Below, in pieces: positions 32,918 through 43,433 of a stretch of DNA of 64,000 nt; within the stretch, counting starts at the first letter, position 1; every line of letters starts with the position of its first letter. The stretch spans positions 434,001-498,000 of the forward strand of contig NZ_PVRV01000024.1 in NCBI RefSeq assembly GCF_003012345.1, in the 5' to 3' direction. Below the pieces are notes generated by a model. The model was given only the letters and a program-made list of their open reading frames with translations. It ran no database searches and was not told where the DNA came from. Position numbers and translations under genes: made by a program. The DNA comes from Phytohalomonas tamaricis. Its GTDB lineage: Bacteria > Pseudomonadota > Gammaproteobacteria > Pseudomonadales > Halomonadaceae.

Positions 32918-35440
32918 ATGAAGTTCATCAAACGTCTCGTTTTTCATCTTTTCTGGCTATTGGTTTCATTAACGGCAGGCGGCGTCCTAGCTGTAATCGG
33001 CGCAGCGCTTTACTTTGCGCCCAGCCTGCCGGACGTGCATCAATTGCAGAATTATCAGCTGCAGGTTCCGCTGCGTGTGTTCACGCGCGATGAGAAGCTG
33101 CTCGGCGAGTTTGGCGAGCAACGCCGACAAATCGTCGATTACGATGAGATCCCGCAGGATTTCGTCCATGCCCTGCTGGCCGCCGAGGATTCGAACTTCT
33201 TTCATCACTTCGGCATCGATCCCAAGGGGCTGGCGCGTGCCTTCGTGCAGCTTGGCACGTCAGGTGATATCCAATCGGGCGGTAGCACGATCACCATGCA
33301 GGTGGCGCGCAATTACTTGCTGACGCTCGACCGCACCTTTACGCGCAAGATTCGTGAGATATTGCTGTCGCTGCAGATGGAGCAGATTCTCACCAAGCAG
33401 CAGATTCTTGAGCTGTACGTCAATAAGATTTATCTCGGCCAGGGCGCCTATGGGATAGGCTCCGCCGCCGAAACTTATTTCGACAAGCCGCTTTCCGAAC
33501 TGACCCTGCCGGAAATGGCAACGATTGCCGGATTGCCCAAGGCACCGTCGAGCCTGAATCCGATCGCCAACCCCGAGCGCTCGCTGATTCGCCGTAACTG
33601 GATTTTGCTGCGCATGCGCCAGCTCGGTTATATCGATGACGCCACGTATCAAAGCGCGGTTCAGGCACCGGTCGAGGTGCAACGTCACCACAGCGCACCT
33701 GACGTCTATGCCCCTTATGTTGCAGAAATGGCGCGCCGCTACGCGATCGAGCATTTTGGCGACAAAGCCTATACCGATGGTTATCGCATCTACACCACCA
33801 TCGACAGCAAGATGCAAAACGAGGCTCGCGATGCGCTGGTGAGCGGATTGATTGACTACGATACTCGCCATGGCTGGCGCGGCGCGGAGCAGCGCGATAT
33901 CCCCAGCAGCCTTGCCGAAGCGCAGGATCAAGCTGACCGTAAAGGACTTGAGGAAGAATTGTCCGAATCGCCTGAAGTGGCCGAAACGGCACGCCAGGCA
34001 GCAGAGCGCAGCAAGACGAACATCGCGGGCGTTGAAGGCGATGTCAGTAACTGGCAGCGCGTACTAGACCGCACGCCTACCTTTGGGCCACTCGAACCGG
34101 CCATTGTCATCGATACCGATGGCAAGCAGATGCGCGTATTGCGCCAAGACAGCGTAGAGACCATCGACTGGAACGGGCTGTCCTGGGCACGTGAATACAA
34201 GGGACCCAAGTGGCGCGGTAGTGCACCGACGTCGGCAGCTCAGATCGCCAAGCGTGGCGATCTGGTTCGCATTGTGAATACTGAAAAAGGCTGGCGTCTA
34301 TCTCAGGTGCCCAACGTTGAAGGCGCGATCGTTGCGCTCGATCCACAGACGGGTGCGTTGCGTGCGCTGCAAGGCGGCTTCAGTTTTGCCCAGAGCAAAT
34401 TCAATCGTGCCACTCAGGCACGTCGTCAACCAGGCTCTAATTTCAAGCCCTTTATTTATCTCGCCGCGTTGGAAAATGGCATGACGCCCGCCACTATCGT
34501 TAACGATGCTCCTATCGTTCAACAAGGTTCTGGCTCTCAGGATGATTGGCGTCCCGAGAATTCCGAGCGTTCCTTTAATGGTCCAACGCGTCTGCGTGTC
34601 GGCCTGTACAAGTCACTCAATCTGGTGACGATCCGTACGCTACAGTCGGTCGGTCTTGACCAGACTATCGCGCTGCTTGCCCGCATGGGATTCGATGAAA
34701 AACAGCTGCCACACGGGCTGTCGTTGGCGCTGGGTTCGGCCAGCCTCTCACCGCTGGAGATTGCCCGTGGCTATGCCGAAATCGCCAATGGCGGCTTCCG
34801 TATCCAGCCCTGGTATATCGAGCGCATCACACAGGGTGATGAAGATGAGAATGTGCTGCATGAACCCAATCCACCTGCAGCGTGCCGCGAATGTGACCCT
34901 ATGGACAGCACGGTCGATATCGATGGCAAGACGTACCCCATTGCCGAACGTATTGCGAGTCCTGAGGCCATTTATCTGCTGCGTGACATGATGCGTGATG
35001 TCATCGAAAAAGGAACGGGGCGTGCAGCGCTCGCGCTCAATCGTGACGATATCGTGGGCAAGACCGGCACGACCAACGACCAGCGTGATGCCTGGTTCTC
35101 AGGCTTTAATAGCGACCTTGCAACATCGGTCTGGGTGGGCAAGGATTCCAACGAAAGCATCGCCGAATACGGCTCTCAAGCCGCGTTGCCGATCTGGATG
35201 GACTTCATGGGCTCAGCACTAAAAGGAACCCCATCCGCCATACCGCCGCAGCCTGATGATATCGTTTCGGTCCGTATCGACCCGGACACCGGCAAACGTC
35301 TGCACGACGAAGATGGCGGTGGTATCGTTGAGCTGTTCCGCAAGGATATGCTGCCGCCCTACCAAGAACGTGCAATCAAACCCGAACTTGAGTCGGAGAG
35401 CGGCTCTGAAGGCACGGGCACTTACGACGCCATCTTCTGA
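32918..35440 (+). CDS. mrcA: Penicillin-binding protein 1A (class A, bifunctional)
   Basis: An 840-residue class A PBP: N-terminal membrane anchor (9-34), GT51 glycosyltransferase with catalytic Glu in LLAAEDSNFFHHFGID, QVARNYLL and KILLSLQMEQILTKQQILELY-type motifs (here REILLSLQ), an OB-like insertion (about 330-430), and transpeptidase with the SxxK site SNFK in RQPGSNFKPFIY, SLN in YKSLNLVTIR and KTGT in VGKTGTTND. It polymerises and crosslinks peptidoglycan in the periplasm. Divergent from pilM, the usual arrangement in the class. Confidence 0.95.
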   Translation: MKFIKRLVFHLFWLLVSLTAGGVLAVIGAALYFAPSLPDVHQLQNYQLQVPLRVFTRDEKLLGEFGEQRRQIVDYDEIPQDFVHALLAAEDSNFFHHFGIDPKGLARAFVQLGTSGDIQSGGSTITMQVARNYLLTLDRTFTRKIREILLSLQMEQILTKQQILELYVNKIYLGQGAYGIGSAAETYFDKPLSELTLPEMATIAGLPKAPSSLNPIANPERSLIRRNWILLRMRQLGYIDDATYQSAVQAPVEVQRHHSAPDVYAPYVAEMARRYAIEHFGDKAYTDGYRIYTTIDSKMQNEARDALVSGLIDYDTRHGWRGAEQRDIPSSLAEAQDQADRKGLEEELSESPEVAETARQAAERSKTNIAGVEGDVSNWQRVLDRTPTFGPLEPAIVIDTDGKQMRVLRQDSVETIDWNGLSWAREYKGPKWRGSAPTSAAQIAKRGDLVRIVNTEKGWRLSQVPNVEGAIVALDPQTGALRALQGGFSFAQSKFNRATQARRQPGSNFKPFIYLAALENGMTPATIVNDAPIVQQGSGSQDDWRPENSERSFNGPTRLRVGLYKSLNLVTIRTLQSVGLDQTIALLARMGFDEKQLPHGLSLALGSASLSPLEIARGYAEIANGGFRIQPWYIERITQGDEDENVLHEPNPPAACRECDPMDSTVDIDGKTYPIAERIASPEAIYLLRDMMRDVIEKGTGRAALALNRDDIVGKTGTTNDQRDAWFSGFNSDLATSVWVGKDSNESIAEYGSQAALPIWMDFMGSALKGTPSAIPPQPDDIVSVRIDPDTGKRLHDEDGGGIVELFRKDMLPPYQERAIKPELESESGSEGTGTYDAIF

Positions 35441-35454
35441 TGGCATGATGCCAG

Positions 35455-35480
35455 CAAGGCGATCCATCCGGATCGCCTTG
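35455..35480 (+). terminator. Stem-loop downstream of mrcA
   Basis: CAAGGCGATC pairs exactly with GATCGCCTTG across a six-base loop, 15 bases after the mrcA stop. No clear U-tract follows, so termination may be weak or factor-assisted. Confidence 0.55.
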
Positions 35481-35520
35481 TCTACATGACATAACGAAAT
35501 GCCATGACAGGTCCTTTTGC

Positions 35521-36315
35521 ATGACAGCTTTTCCACTTTGCCTGGGGAAACTATTTCTCAGGTTATCTCGGTTATCTGCAGGGCTGACGCTGGGCATCAT
35601 GCTGGTCCCTCACCAGGCAAGTGCTGCCAGTGATAATCTTTTCTATGCGCCTCCAGCCGCGGCGGAAGACAGCCCCTCCTTTTCAGGACAGGCCGAACTC
35701 GGCTATACCAGCCTCTCCGGTAACAGCAATAGCGAAACACTACTCGCCAAAGGAACGGCTGCCTGGTTTCGTGGCCCCTGGACACATACGCTGCGCGCCC
35801 AGACCACCCGGGTAGAAGACAACAACGAAGTCAGTACCGAGCAGTATCTGTTAGGGGCACGTGAACGTTATTCACTGCAGGGACCACACTACCTGTTTGG
35901 CTTGGCACGTATAGAGAAAGACAGGTTTTCCGGCTTCGACAATCAATTTACGACGATTATTGGCTATGGTCGCCAGCTTCTTGACGGTCCCGATCATTCG
36001 CTGTCCATTGAAGGCGGACCCGGCTATCGCCGCGATGACTATGAAACGGGCGGCAGTGAAGATCTGGCGGTAGGTTATGCTGCTGCAGATTATCAATACA
36101 GAATTTCAGACACGGCGCGCTTCGTGCAACAGCTATCGATCGAAGCCACTCAAAACGAAGTGACCAACCGCTCCTATAGCGCAGTTACCGTTGCGCTGAC
36201 GTCACAGCTTGCCCTTAAGTTTTCCCATGAAATCAGAAGCAACACAAATCCGCCCGACGAGGCGTCGGTTCATACCGACCGCACTACTGCCGCCTCGATT
36301 CTTTACAACTTCTGA
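35521..36315 (+). CDS. DUF481-family outer-membrane protein, copy 1
   Basis: A 264-residue YdiY-like (DUF481) protein: signal peptide ending near QASA (residue 35), then a series of alternating amphipathic strands typical of an outer-membrane barrel, starting with GQAELGYTSLSGNSNSETL (19 residues) and ending in an aromatic residue (SILYNF), the usual C-terminal barrel signal. YLFGLARIEKDRFSGFD and GYGRQLL are strongly shared with the next gene. Function is unknown; YdiY in E. coli is acid-inducible. It is 80 bases after mrcA. Confidence 0.8.
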   Translation: MTAFPLCLGKLFLRLSRLSAGLTLGIMLVPHQASAASDNLFYAPPAAAEDSPSFSGQAELGYTSLSGNSNSETLLAKGTAAWFRGPWTHTLRAQTTRVEDNNEVSTEQYLLGARERYSLQGPHYLFGLARIEKDRFSGFDNQFTTIIGYGRQLLDGPDHSLSIEGGPGYRRDDYETGGSEDLAVGYAAADYQYRISDTARFVQQLSIEATQNEVTNRSYSAVTVALTSQLALKFSHEIRSNTNPPDEASVHTDRTTAASILYNF

Positions 36316-36430
36316 CGCTTGGCAGCACATGGGCGCACTGTAGCCATGCATGTGCATTCATTGTGCACTGACGTTATCTGCACCATTTAGTCTTAGTTAT
36401 AAACAATTAGACAAAGTGGCTAGTGTCCAG

Positions 36431-36466
36431 CGAAATGCACGCTACGCCTCGTGGCGGTGCATTTCG
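36431..36466. repeat. Strong inverted repeat between the two DUF481 genes
   Basis: CGAAATGCAC (36431-36440) and GTGCATTTCG (36457-36466) are exact complements; inside, five more pairs form (GCTAC with GTGGC, including one wobble) with a bulged G. The stem ends 31 bases before the second DUF481 ATG. There is no U-tract. It could be a terminator, a regulatory leader hairpin, or a REP-like element. Confidence 0.5.
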
Positions 36467-36496
36467 TCGTTGCATGACATTGAACTCGAGAATTTC

Positions 36497-37270
36497 ATGG
36501 TTACACCATTTCATCACATGCGCCTTTTATCCTTGACCCTGTCAGGGCTCGGGCTTGCCGTACTTCCCCTTGCAGCACATGCTGAGCTTGAAGATTTTTC
36601 CACCCTCGATAATCCGGCCTATCAGACAAAAAGCTTCGATGGCAATGCGGAACTTGGCTACACCAAGATTTCCGGCAACAGCGATAGCGAAACGCTTTTA
36701 GCAAAAACCACCATGACCTGGTATCACAATGTGTGGTCCTATAGCCTGCATGCAGCGGCTAATAGCGCTAGTAGCGATAATGAAACATCCGCTGAAGAAT
36801 ACTTGCTGGCCGGGCGCACACGTTACAACCTCTCGCGTCTGAATTATTTATTCGGCCTTGCCCGCTGGGATAAGGATCGTTTCTCCGGCTACGATTCGCA
36901 GACTACCCTTGCAGCAGGTTATGGACGTCAGCTACTGGTCGGTCCACCTCACTCACTATCGGTAGAATTTGGTCCTGGCGTACGTCATGACGAGTTAAGT
37001 GATGGTGGCAATGAAAATCACGGGCTAGCCTACGGCGGTCTTGATTATGCCTGGCAGGTTTCTGACACCGCCCTCTTTTCACAAGGACTGGCAACAGAGA
37101 TCACCGGCGAAAACATTATTGGCCGCTCGGATACGGCGCTGAAGGTCGCGATAAACGATACTCTGTCGCTAAAGCTGTCCTATGAAGTCGAGTTCAATGA
37201 CAGCCCACCCGCCGATGCCAGCAGCCAGACCGACACCACGACAGCCGTTTCGGTGGTCTACAATATGTAA
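36497..37270 (+). CDS. DUF481-family outer-membrane protein, copy 2
   Basis: A 257-residue paralogue of the preceding gene product: GNAELGYTKISGNSDSETLLAK, YLFGLARWDKDRFSGYD and GYGRQLLVGPPHSLSVE (each compared piecewise) align collinearly, and the C-terminus VSVVYNM is barrel-like. The frame is open from 36350, but the signal peptide (LLSLTLSGLGLAVLPLAAHA) lies just after the ATG at 36497, so that start is preferred; its ribosome-binding site is weak. Tandem duplication is evident. Predicted barrel in the outer membrane; substrate unknown. Confidence 0.78.
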   Translation: MVTPFHHMRLLSLTLSGLGLAVLPLAAHAELEDFSTLDNPAYQTKSFDGNAELGYTKISGNSDSETLLAKTTMTWYHNVWSYSLHAAANSASSDNETSAEEYLLAGRTRYNLSRLNYLFGLARWDKDRFSGYDSQTTLAAGYGRQLLVGPPHSLSVEFGPGVRHDELSDGGNENHGLAYGGLDYAWQVSDTALFSQGLATEITGENIIGRSDTALKVAINDTLSLKLSYEVEFNDSPPADASSQTDTTTAVSVVYNM

Positions 37271-37304
37271 TGTTGCAGGCAGTTAGTTTCTATCTGGCAA
37301 TAGC

Positions 37305-37335
37305 AACAATGCCCGCCTAATTGGCGGGCATTGTT
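37305..37335. terminator. Bidirectional hairpin between DUF481 gene and malic enzyme gene
   Basis: AACAATGCCCGCC (37305-37317) pairs perfectly with GGCGGGCATTGTT (37323-37335) around TAATT, in the gap between convergent genes. It should end both transcripts. Confidence 0.85.
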
Positions 37336-37363
37336 GTTTCTACGGTTGGCCTATCAGGACGCG

Positions 37364-38638
37364 TCAGGCATCGCCGTAAACATTATCCACGCTTTTAAGC
37401 GGATAGTGCTGGGGATAGCCTTTTGATGCGACACCGCTATCGATAGCGGCTTGCGCCACCGCGCTCGAGACGCGATCAAGCAGCCGTGAGTCGAGAGGCG
37501 TAGGGATGATATATCCGCGGCCAAATTCGAGCGTATCGATGTCATAAGCGTCAAGAACCTCCTGACTAACCGGCTCACGCGCCAGATCCTTGAGAGCATG
37601 CACGGCGGCAACTTTCATTTCCTCGTTGATCTCTGAGGCACGTACATCAAGCGCACCGCGGAAGATAAACGGGAACCCCAGCACATTGTTGACCTGGTTA
37701 GGGTAGTCAGAACGCCCTGTCGCCATGATGACGTCATCACGCGCGGCATGCGCATCATCAGGATGAATCTCGGGGTCAGGATTAGAGCAGGCGAAGACCA
37801 CAGGGTCCTTGGCCATCTTTTTAAGCTGTTCAGGCTTGAGCAGGTTCGGGCCGGAAAGCCCAATAAACACATCAGCGCCATCAATGGCGTCGTCCAGCGT
37901 GCGATGCTGCGTTTCATTGGCAAACATCGCCTTGTAGGGATTCAAATCGCTGCGGCCAGCATGGATCACCCCTTTGCTATCGAGCATAGCGATGTTTTCG
38001 CTTTTTGCGCCACATGCAATAAGAAGCTTCATGCAGGCCACCGCCGCCGCACCGGCGCCGAGGCAGACAATACGTGCCTCATCGATTGTTTTATCCGCGA
38101 TATCGAGGGCATTGAGAAGCCCGGCCGCCGTTACGATGGCAGTACCGTGTTGATCATCGTGGAAGACCGGAATATTGCAGCGCTCTTTTAGCGCCTGCTC
38201 GATCTCAAAGCATTCCGGCGCCTTGATATCTTCAAGATTGATGCCGCCCCAGGTATCGGCAATCCGCGCTACGGTATCGATAAAGGCCTGAGGGCTCTCG
38301 GCATTAAGCTCGATATCAACGGCATTGATGCCGGCAAAGCGCTTGAAGAGTACCCCTTTGCCTTCCATGACCGGCTTGCTTGCCAGCGCGCCCAGATTAC
38401 CCAAGCCGAGAATTGCCGAACCATCGGAAATCACAGCGACAAGATTGCCTTTGCCGGTATAGCGATAAGCGTTCTCGGCATCCTTGGCAATCTCACGTAC
38501 GGGCTCAGCCACACCCGGGCTATAGGCCAGCGCCAGATGCTTTGCTGTCGTGGTCGGTTTGGTCACTTCAATGGAGAGCTTGCCGGGAATCGGCTTGGCA
38601 TGATAATCCAACGCCGCCTGTCTTTTTTCGTCTGACAT
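37364..38638 (-). CDS. Malic enzyme (short form, oxaloacetate-decarboxylating)
   Basis: A 424-residue malic enzyme converting malate to pyruvate and CO2 with NAD(P). Conserved: [34 protein letters not shown] (split) with the catalytic Lys, DIELNAES, the metal region [13 protein letters not shown], and a Rossmann cofactor site [13 protein letters not shown]. It lacks the C-terminal phosphotransacetylase-like domain present in the roughly 760-residue MaeB of E. coli, so it is the short bacterial type. Transcribed alone between two hairpin terminators. Cofactor preference is not certain. Confidence 0.9.
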   Translation of the reverse strand: MSDEKRQAALDYHAKPIPGKLSIEVTKPTTTAKHLALAYSPGVAEPVREIAKDAENAYRYTGKGNLVAVISDGSAILGLGNLGALASKPVMEGKGVLFKRFAGINAVDIELNAESPQAFIDTVARIADTWGGINLEDIKAPECFEIEQALKERCNIPVFHDDQHGTAIVTAAGLLNALDIADKTIDEARIVCLGAGAAAVACMKLLIACGAKSENIAMLDSKGVIHAGRSDLNPYKAMFANETQHRTLDDAIDGADVFIGLSGPNLLKPEQLKKMAKDPVVFACSNPDPEIHPDDAHAARDDVIMATGRSDYPNQVNNVLGFPFIFRGALDVRASEINEEMKVAAVHALKDLAREPVSQEVLDAYDIDTLEFGRGYIIPTPLDSRLLDRVSSAVAQAAIDSGVASKGYPQHYPLKSVDNVYGDA

Positions 38639-38826
38639 TCTTTGTTATCCATTCGTATTTTTTAAAAGCAATCCGAATAGAGTATCCAAAAATCTTCTCT
38701 TCAACAACCGGACAAAATCCGCGTCATGCCGGGCTTTCAGCGCAACCATTCATCCATTAACAATGCATTATAGCCAACCCTTTCAACTATAATAATTTAC
38801 TTATTATTGCTATAATCAGCCAACAA

Positions 38827-38851
38827 AAAGCCCGCCATACAGGCGGGCTTT
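38827..38851. terminator. Terminator hairpin downstream of rpmE
   Basis: AAAGCCCGCC (38827-38836) pairs with GGCGGGCTTT (38842-38851). Read on the minus strand it is followed by TTGTTG after the rpmE stop; on the plus strand TTTATTC follows. Confidence 0.8.
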
Positions 38852-38894
38852 ATTCGCTTTTTTAACTTAAAAAAGCAAGATGTTCGTGCGGCTA

Positions 38895-39107
38895 TTAGCG
38901 CTTGATCGCAGCACCGAAACGCTTGTTGAAGCGCTCAACGCGACCACCGGTAGACGCCTGCTTCTGCTTGCCAGTATAAAACGGATGGCAGTTGGAGCAG
39001 ACATCCAGCGCAAGGCTTTCGTTAGAGGTAGAGCCTACCTGAAACGTTGCGCCGCATGAGCAGGTAGCGGTCACTTTCTGATACTGCGGATGAATAGCAT
39101 TTTGCAT
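38895..39107 (-). CDS. rpmE: 50S ribosomal protein L31 (zinc-binding form)
   Basis: A 70-residue L31, N-terminus [19 protein letters not shown], with the four-cysteine zinc motif (C16, C18, C37, C40), so it is the C-plus type that can serve as a zinc reserve. The conserved HPFYTGKQK segment joins the two subunits at the central protuberance of the ribosome. It is divergent from priA, the order found in E. coli and relatives. Confidence 0.96.
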   Translation of the reverse strand: MQNAIHPQYQKVTATCSCGATFQVGSTSNESLALDVCSNCHPFYTGKQKQASTGGRVERFNKRFGAAIKR

Positions 39108-39237
39108 GATAGATACTCATTTATAGGTACGCCGCCACCTGATCGCTTGCCAGGCACCGCGTACGGATTGGAAGATAAGCAGTTTTCCCCAACCGGGAAA
39201 GGCGGCGCATTCTAGCAGAGCCGTTCACGGAGGCCAA

Positions 39238-41508
39238 TTGCCCGAACCACATTTTAAATCATTACCGCAATCGTCACGGGCAACAGTTGTTCAGTCTGGG
39301 ATACTAAGCGTTGCGGTTCCCTCGCCCCTGCGACGTTGCTTCGACTACCTGCCGGGTCCACTTACACCCGCTAGCGGCTGGTGTGCGGGGTTACGCGTAC
39401 GCGTTCCTTTCGGACGTCGTAACGTCGTCGGTATTATTGTCGCCATCAAGGCAGAAAGTGACCTGCCCCGTGACAAGCTCAAACCGATCGAGGCATTGAT
39501 TGATCAAGCGCCACTACCCGAGGATTGGTTGTGGCTATGCCATTTTACCGCCCGCTATTATCAACATTCGCTGGGCGATACCTTCGCCAATGCGATGCCC
39601 GTACTACTGCGCCACGGCAGACCGCTTGAAGCACGCACTCGCGAGCGCTGGGCACTCACTGCCAAGGGGCGCGCTGCCCCACCTGAAACGTTGGGTCGCG
39701 CCAGACGCCAGGCCGAATTGCTAGCCATTCTTGCCCAACACTCTCACGGCTTGGTCAACTCAGCGATTCTTGCCCAAGGCTTTAGCCGTGCCCAGCTCGA
39801 CGGTCTACGCAGTAAAGGATTGATCGAATGTCATGAGGAGCTATTAGCTGCGCCGCTACGCGACCATGCTGAAGTGCTGGCCGAACCCGCCCTATCGCTT
39901 AACCGTGAACAGGGCGATGCGTTAGCCGCGTTACATGAGGGACTAGAGCGTTTCGACCCGGTCCTGCTCCATGGAGTTACCGGCAGTGGCAAAACTGAAG
40001 TGTATTTACAACTGATCGAGGCAGTGCTCGACAAGGGCCGCCAGGCCCTGATTCTGGTACCGGAAATCGGCCTGACGCCTCAGACACTGGAGCGCTTCAA
40101 GCACCGCTTCAACGTGCCTGTCGTTGCGCTGCATTCAGGCCTGAACGACGCCGAACGGCTCGACGCCTGGGAAGCCGCGCGGGCGGGCCGAGCCCGCATC
40201 ATCATCGGTACCCGCTCGGCCATCTTCACGCCACTGGCCAAACCTGGGGTCATCATCGTCGATGAAGAACACGACACCTCATTCAAGCAACATGAAGGAC
40301 TCCGCTATCACGCACGCGACTTGGCTGTAGTACGGGCCAATCATCATGGCATCCCCATTGTTCTAGGCAGCGCCACACCTTCGTTCGAGACGCTCCGTCA
40401 TGCCGAAGTCGGTCACTACCGCCACCTGCGCCTGACGCAGCGCGCCGGACACGGCACGCCTGCTCGCCTTGAACTGGTAGATCTGCGTGGACGACGCCTG
40501 CACGGGGGCCTCGGCCCTCAGGCGCAGGAAGCGATCGCGCAACAGCTCGGCGCCGGTCGTCAGGTACTGGTTTTCATCAATCGTCGCGGCTTTGCCCCTA
40601 CATTGACATGCCATGCCTGCGGCTGGCTCTCCGAATGCCGTAACTGTGATGCACGCATGACCCTGCACCGCCAACCACCGGAGTTGATCTGCCATCATTG
40701 CGAGCGCCACAGTCCGCTTCCCGATGCCTGCCCCAACTGTGGCAGTGGTGACCTGCGCCCTCAGGGGAACGGCACTGAACGTACCGAGGAATCCCTTACC
40801 GAAGCCTTTCCCAAGACACCGGTATTGCGTGTCGATCGAGACAGTACCCGACGCAAGCATGCGCTTGAGCAGACCTTGGCGATTATAAAGCGTGGTGAGC
40901 CGTGCATTCTGGTCGGCACCCAGATGCTGGCCAAGGGCCATCATTTTCCCCACGTTACGCTAGTTGTCGTGGTAAATGCCGACGGTGGGCTTTACAGCTC
41001 GGATTTTCGTGCCATGGAGCACAGCGCGCAGCTACTGACTCAAGTTGCCGGGCGTGCAGGTCGCGAGGCCTATCCTGGTCGCGTGCTGGTGCAGACGCTG
41101 CATCCTGATGATCCTCATCTCAATCTACTGGCCGAACAGGGCTATGATGCCCTTGCCGCGCACTTGCTTGAGGAGCGCCGCATCGCTTCACTGCCGCCTT
41201 TTCGTCACCTGGTACTGCTGCGCGCCGAGAGTGCGCAAATGGAAGAAGTGAATGCCTTGCTCAGTGACACCGCCACCGCGCTACGCCACTGGTTGCGAGA
41301 ACACACGCTAGAGGTTGACTGTATGGGGCCGGTTCCCGCTCCCATGGAGCGTCGCCAGAACCGCTATCACGCTCAGCTCATCCTGTGCGCAGCCAAACGC
41401 AGCGTTTTACATGAAGCCGCTGCCTGGCTAGCGCAGCGCCTGGAAAACATGCCTCAGGCCCGGCGCATCCGTTGGTCGATCGATGTCGATCCCCAAGAAT
41501 TGAATTGA
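39238..41508 (+). CDS. priA: Primosomal replication restart helicase PriA
   Basis: A 756-residue helicase that reloads the replisome at stalled forks. N-terminal DNA-binding domain (VAVPSPLRRCFDYLPG), Walker A GVTGSGKTEVY, Walker B VDEEHD, SAT motif GSATPSFET, and the zinc-binding cysteines CHACGWLSECRNC and CHHC..CPNCG, then motifs ILVGTQMLAKGHHFPHV and QVAGRAGR. The start is TTG at 39238, backed by an excellent CGGAGG site four bases upstream; no ATG lies in the right place. Confidence 0.95.
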   Translation: MPEPHFKSLPQSSRATVVQSGILSVAVPSPLRRCFDYLPGPLTPASGWCAGLRVRVPFGRRNVVGIIVAIKAESDLPRDKLKPIEALIDQAPLPEDWLWLCHFTARYYQHSLGDTFANAMPVLLRHGRPLEARTRERWALTAKGRAAPPETLGRARRQAELLAILAQHSHGLVNSAILAQGFSRAQLDGLRSKGLIECHEELLAAPLRDHAEVLAEPALSLNREQGDALAALHEGLERFDPVLLHGVTGSGKTEVYLQLIEAVLDKGRQALILVPEIGLTPQTLERFKHRFNVPVVALHSGLNDAERLDAWEAARAGRARIIIGTRSAIFTPLAKPGVIIVDEEHDTSFKQHEGLRYHARDLAVVRANHHGIPIVLGSATPSFETLRHAEVGHYRHLRLTQRAGHGTPARLELVDLRGRRLHGGLGPQAQEAIAQQLGAGRQVLVFINRRGFAPTLTCHACGWLSECRNCDARMTLHRQPPELICHHCERHSPLPDACPNCGSGDLRPQGNGTERTEESLTEAFPKTPVLRVDRDSTRRKHALEQTLAIIKRGEPCILVGTQMLAKGHHFPHVTLVVVVNADGGLYSSDFRAMEHSAQLLTQVAGRAGREAYPGRVLVQTLHPDDPHLNLLAEQGYDALAAHLLEERRIASLPPFRHLVLLRAESAQMEEVNALLSDTATALRHWLREHTLEVDCMGPVPAPMERRQNRYHAQLILCAAKRSVLHEAAAWLAQRLENMPQARRIRWSIDVDPQELN

Positions 41509-41747
41509 ACATTGAATTGAATAATACCGCTTACGATGCGATCGCGTTTTGACACACCACGCCGTTAGACGATAATGGCGAGCTCATGACATGACACCCG
41601 CTTGATGTGGCACACTGCTTCGAACGCCTTTTTTGCAAGGCACGGCCTGCAAATATCAAGCAACTGAACATTTTAAATCCAAGTTTATTCAAGCGACGAT
41701 TTCCCCTGATCGAAGCGCGATCGTCGCCACCGGATGCCAAGCCCAGC

Positions 41748-43433
41748 ATGAAAGACACTATCATCGAGTTACTGCATAGCGCCCTCGACACGCTCAAGAC
41801 AGAAGGTATCGTGCCTGGCGATGTCGCGCCCGCGATCAAGGTCGACGCGACCAAGGACAAGGCTCACGGCGATTACGCGGCCAATCTGGCGCTGATGCTC
41901 GCCAAACCGGCCGGCAAACCGCCACGTGAAATCGCCGCACGGCTGATCGATGCCCTGCCGAAAAGCGACGCGGTGGCGAAAGTGGAAATTGCTGGCCCCG
42001 GGTTTATCAATTTCTTTGCCAGTACGGCCGCCGCGGCAGAAATCATTACCCGCGTGCTGAATGATGGTGATGCGTTTGGACGCAACGATCACGGTCAGGG
42101 CGAGAAGGTTCAGGTGGAGTTCGTATCCGCCAATCCCACCGGCCCGCTACATGTAGGTCACGGTCGCGGCGCGGCAGTAGGTGACTGCATTAGCCGCTTG
42201 TTGGAAGCGACCGGATACAACGTGACGCGCGAATTTTACTACAACGATGCTGGCGTCCAGATCGCCAATCTGGCCCTTTCCGTAGCCGCACGCGTCAAGG
42301 GACTTGAGCCCAGCGATCCGGCTTGGCCGGCAGACGGCTATAAGGGTGATTATATTGCCGATGTCGCGCAGGCCTACATGCATGGCGAAACCGTCACTGC
42401 CGATGACCGTGAAGTGACCGCTTCCGCCGACCCCGACGATCATGATGCGATTCGTGATTTTGCCGTAGCCTATCTGCGCCGTGAGCAGGATCTCGATCTC
42501 AAGGCGTTCGGCGTCGCTTTTGATGTTTATTTCCTTGAATCCTCGCTCTATACCGATGGCAAGGTTGAAGCGACCGTCAAGCGTCTAGTGGAGAAAGGCC
42601 ATACCTACGAGTCCGATGGCGCCCTATGGTTAAAGACGACCGACTTCGGTGATGACAAGGACCGTGTAATGCGCAAGCGTGACGGCCATTACACCTACTT
42701 CCTCCCGGATGTCGCCTATCACTTCGACAAGTGGCAACGTGGATTCACCACCGTTATCGATGAACAGGGCGCAGACCATCACTCTACCGTAACACGCGTG
42801 CGCGCCGGCCTGCAGGCACTCGATGCCGGTATCCCTCAAGGCTGGCCGGACTACGTGCTGCACCAGATGGTTACCGTCATGCGCGGCGGTGAAGAAGTGA
42901 AGCTATCAAAGCGTGCCGGCAGCTATGTGACGCTTCGGGATCTGATCGATGAGGTTGGTCGCGACGCGACGCGTTATTTCCTCGCGGCACGGCGTGCCGA
43001 CTCGCAGCTGACCTTTGATATCGACCTGGCCCGCTCACAGTCCAACGACAATCCGGTTTATTACATTCAGTATGCCCACGCTCGCGTCTGCAGCGTCCTG
43101 CGCAAGGCCGACAGCGAAGACAAAGCGTTTGATCACGCCTTGGCCCAAGCCAATCTGGCCAAGCTGAGTGATGAGCGCGAAAAGAATCTGCTCAATCGCC
43201 TCGCGGCCTATCCCGAAACTGTCGAACGCGCCGCCAAAAGCCGTGAGCCGCAGCAGGTTGCGCAGTATCTGCAGGACCTCGCCGCTGAGTTCCACTCGTA
43301 TTACAACGCGGTCAAGGTCATGGTCGATGACGCTGAAATACGTAACCCACGCCTTGCCCTTGGCTTGGCGGTCCGTCAGGTCATACGCAACGGTCTTGAT
43401 CTGCTCGGTGTCAGCGCCCCAGAGGAGATGTAA
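41748..43433 (+). CDS. argS: Arginine--tRNA ligase
   Basis: A 561-residue class I synthetase, exactly the usual ArgS length from this ATG; an open frame to 41607 would add an unrelated 47-residue extension. HIGH-type motif is [12 protein letters not shown] after [10 protein letters not shown], the KMSKS-type motif is KLSKRAG, the N-terminal Add1 tRNA-binding domain covers about residues 1-85, and the C-terminal anticodon domain starts near 440 ([16 protein letters not shown]). It charges tRNA-Arg. It is followed without gap by ftsN. Confidence 0.96.
   Translation: MKDTIIELLHSALDTLKTEGIVPGDVAPAIKVDATKDKAHGDYAANLALMLAKPAGKPPREIAARLIDALPKSDAVAKVEIAGPGFINFFASTAAAAEIITRVLNDGDAFGRNDHGQGEKVQVEFVSANPTGPLHVGHGRGAAVGDCISRLLEATGYNVTREFYYNDAGVQIANLALSVAARVKGLEPSDPAWPADGYKGDYIADVAQAYMHGETVTADDREVTASADPDDHDAIRDFAVAYLRREQDLDLKAFGVAFDVYFLESSLYTDGKVEATVKRLVEKGHTYESDGALWLKTTDFGDDKDRVMRKRDGHYTYFLPDVAYHFDKWQRGFTTVIDEQGADHHSTVTRVRAGLQALDAGIPQGWPDYVLHQMVTVMRGGEEVKLSKRAGSYVTLRDLIDEVGRDATRYFLAARRADSQLTFDIDLARSQSNDNPVYYIQYAHARVCSVLRKADSEDKAFDHALAQANLAKLSDEREKNLLNRLAAYPETVERAAKSREPQQVAQYLQDLAAEFHSYYNAVKVMVDDAEIRNPRLALGLAVRQVIRNGLDLLGVSAPEEM

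Noticed and set aside
41607-41747. 47-residue extension of ArgS
   Set aside because: ArgS proteins begin at the later ATG and the extension is not like any targeting or tRNA-binding segment.
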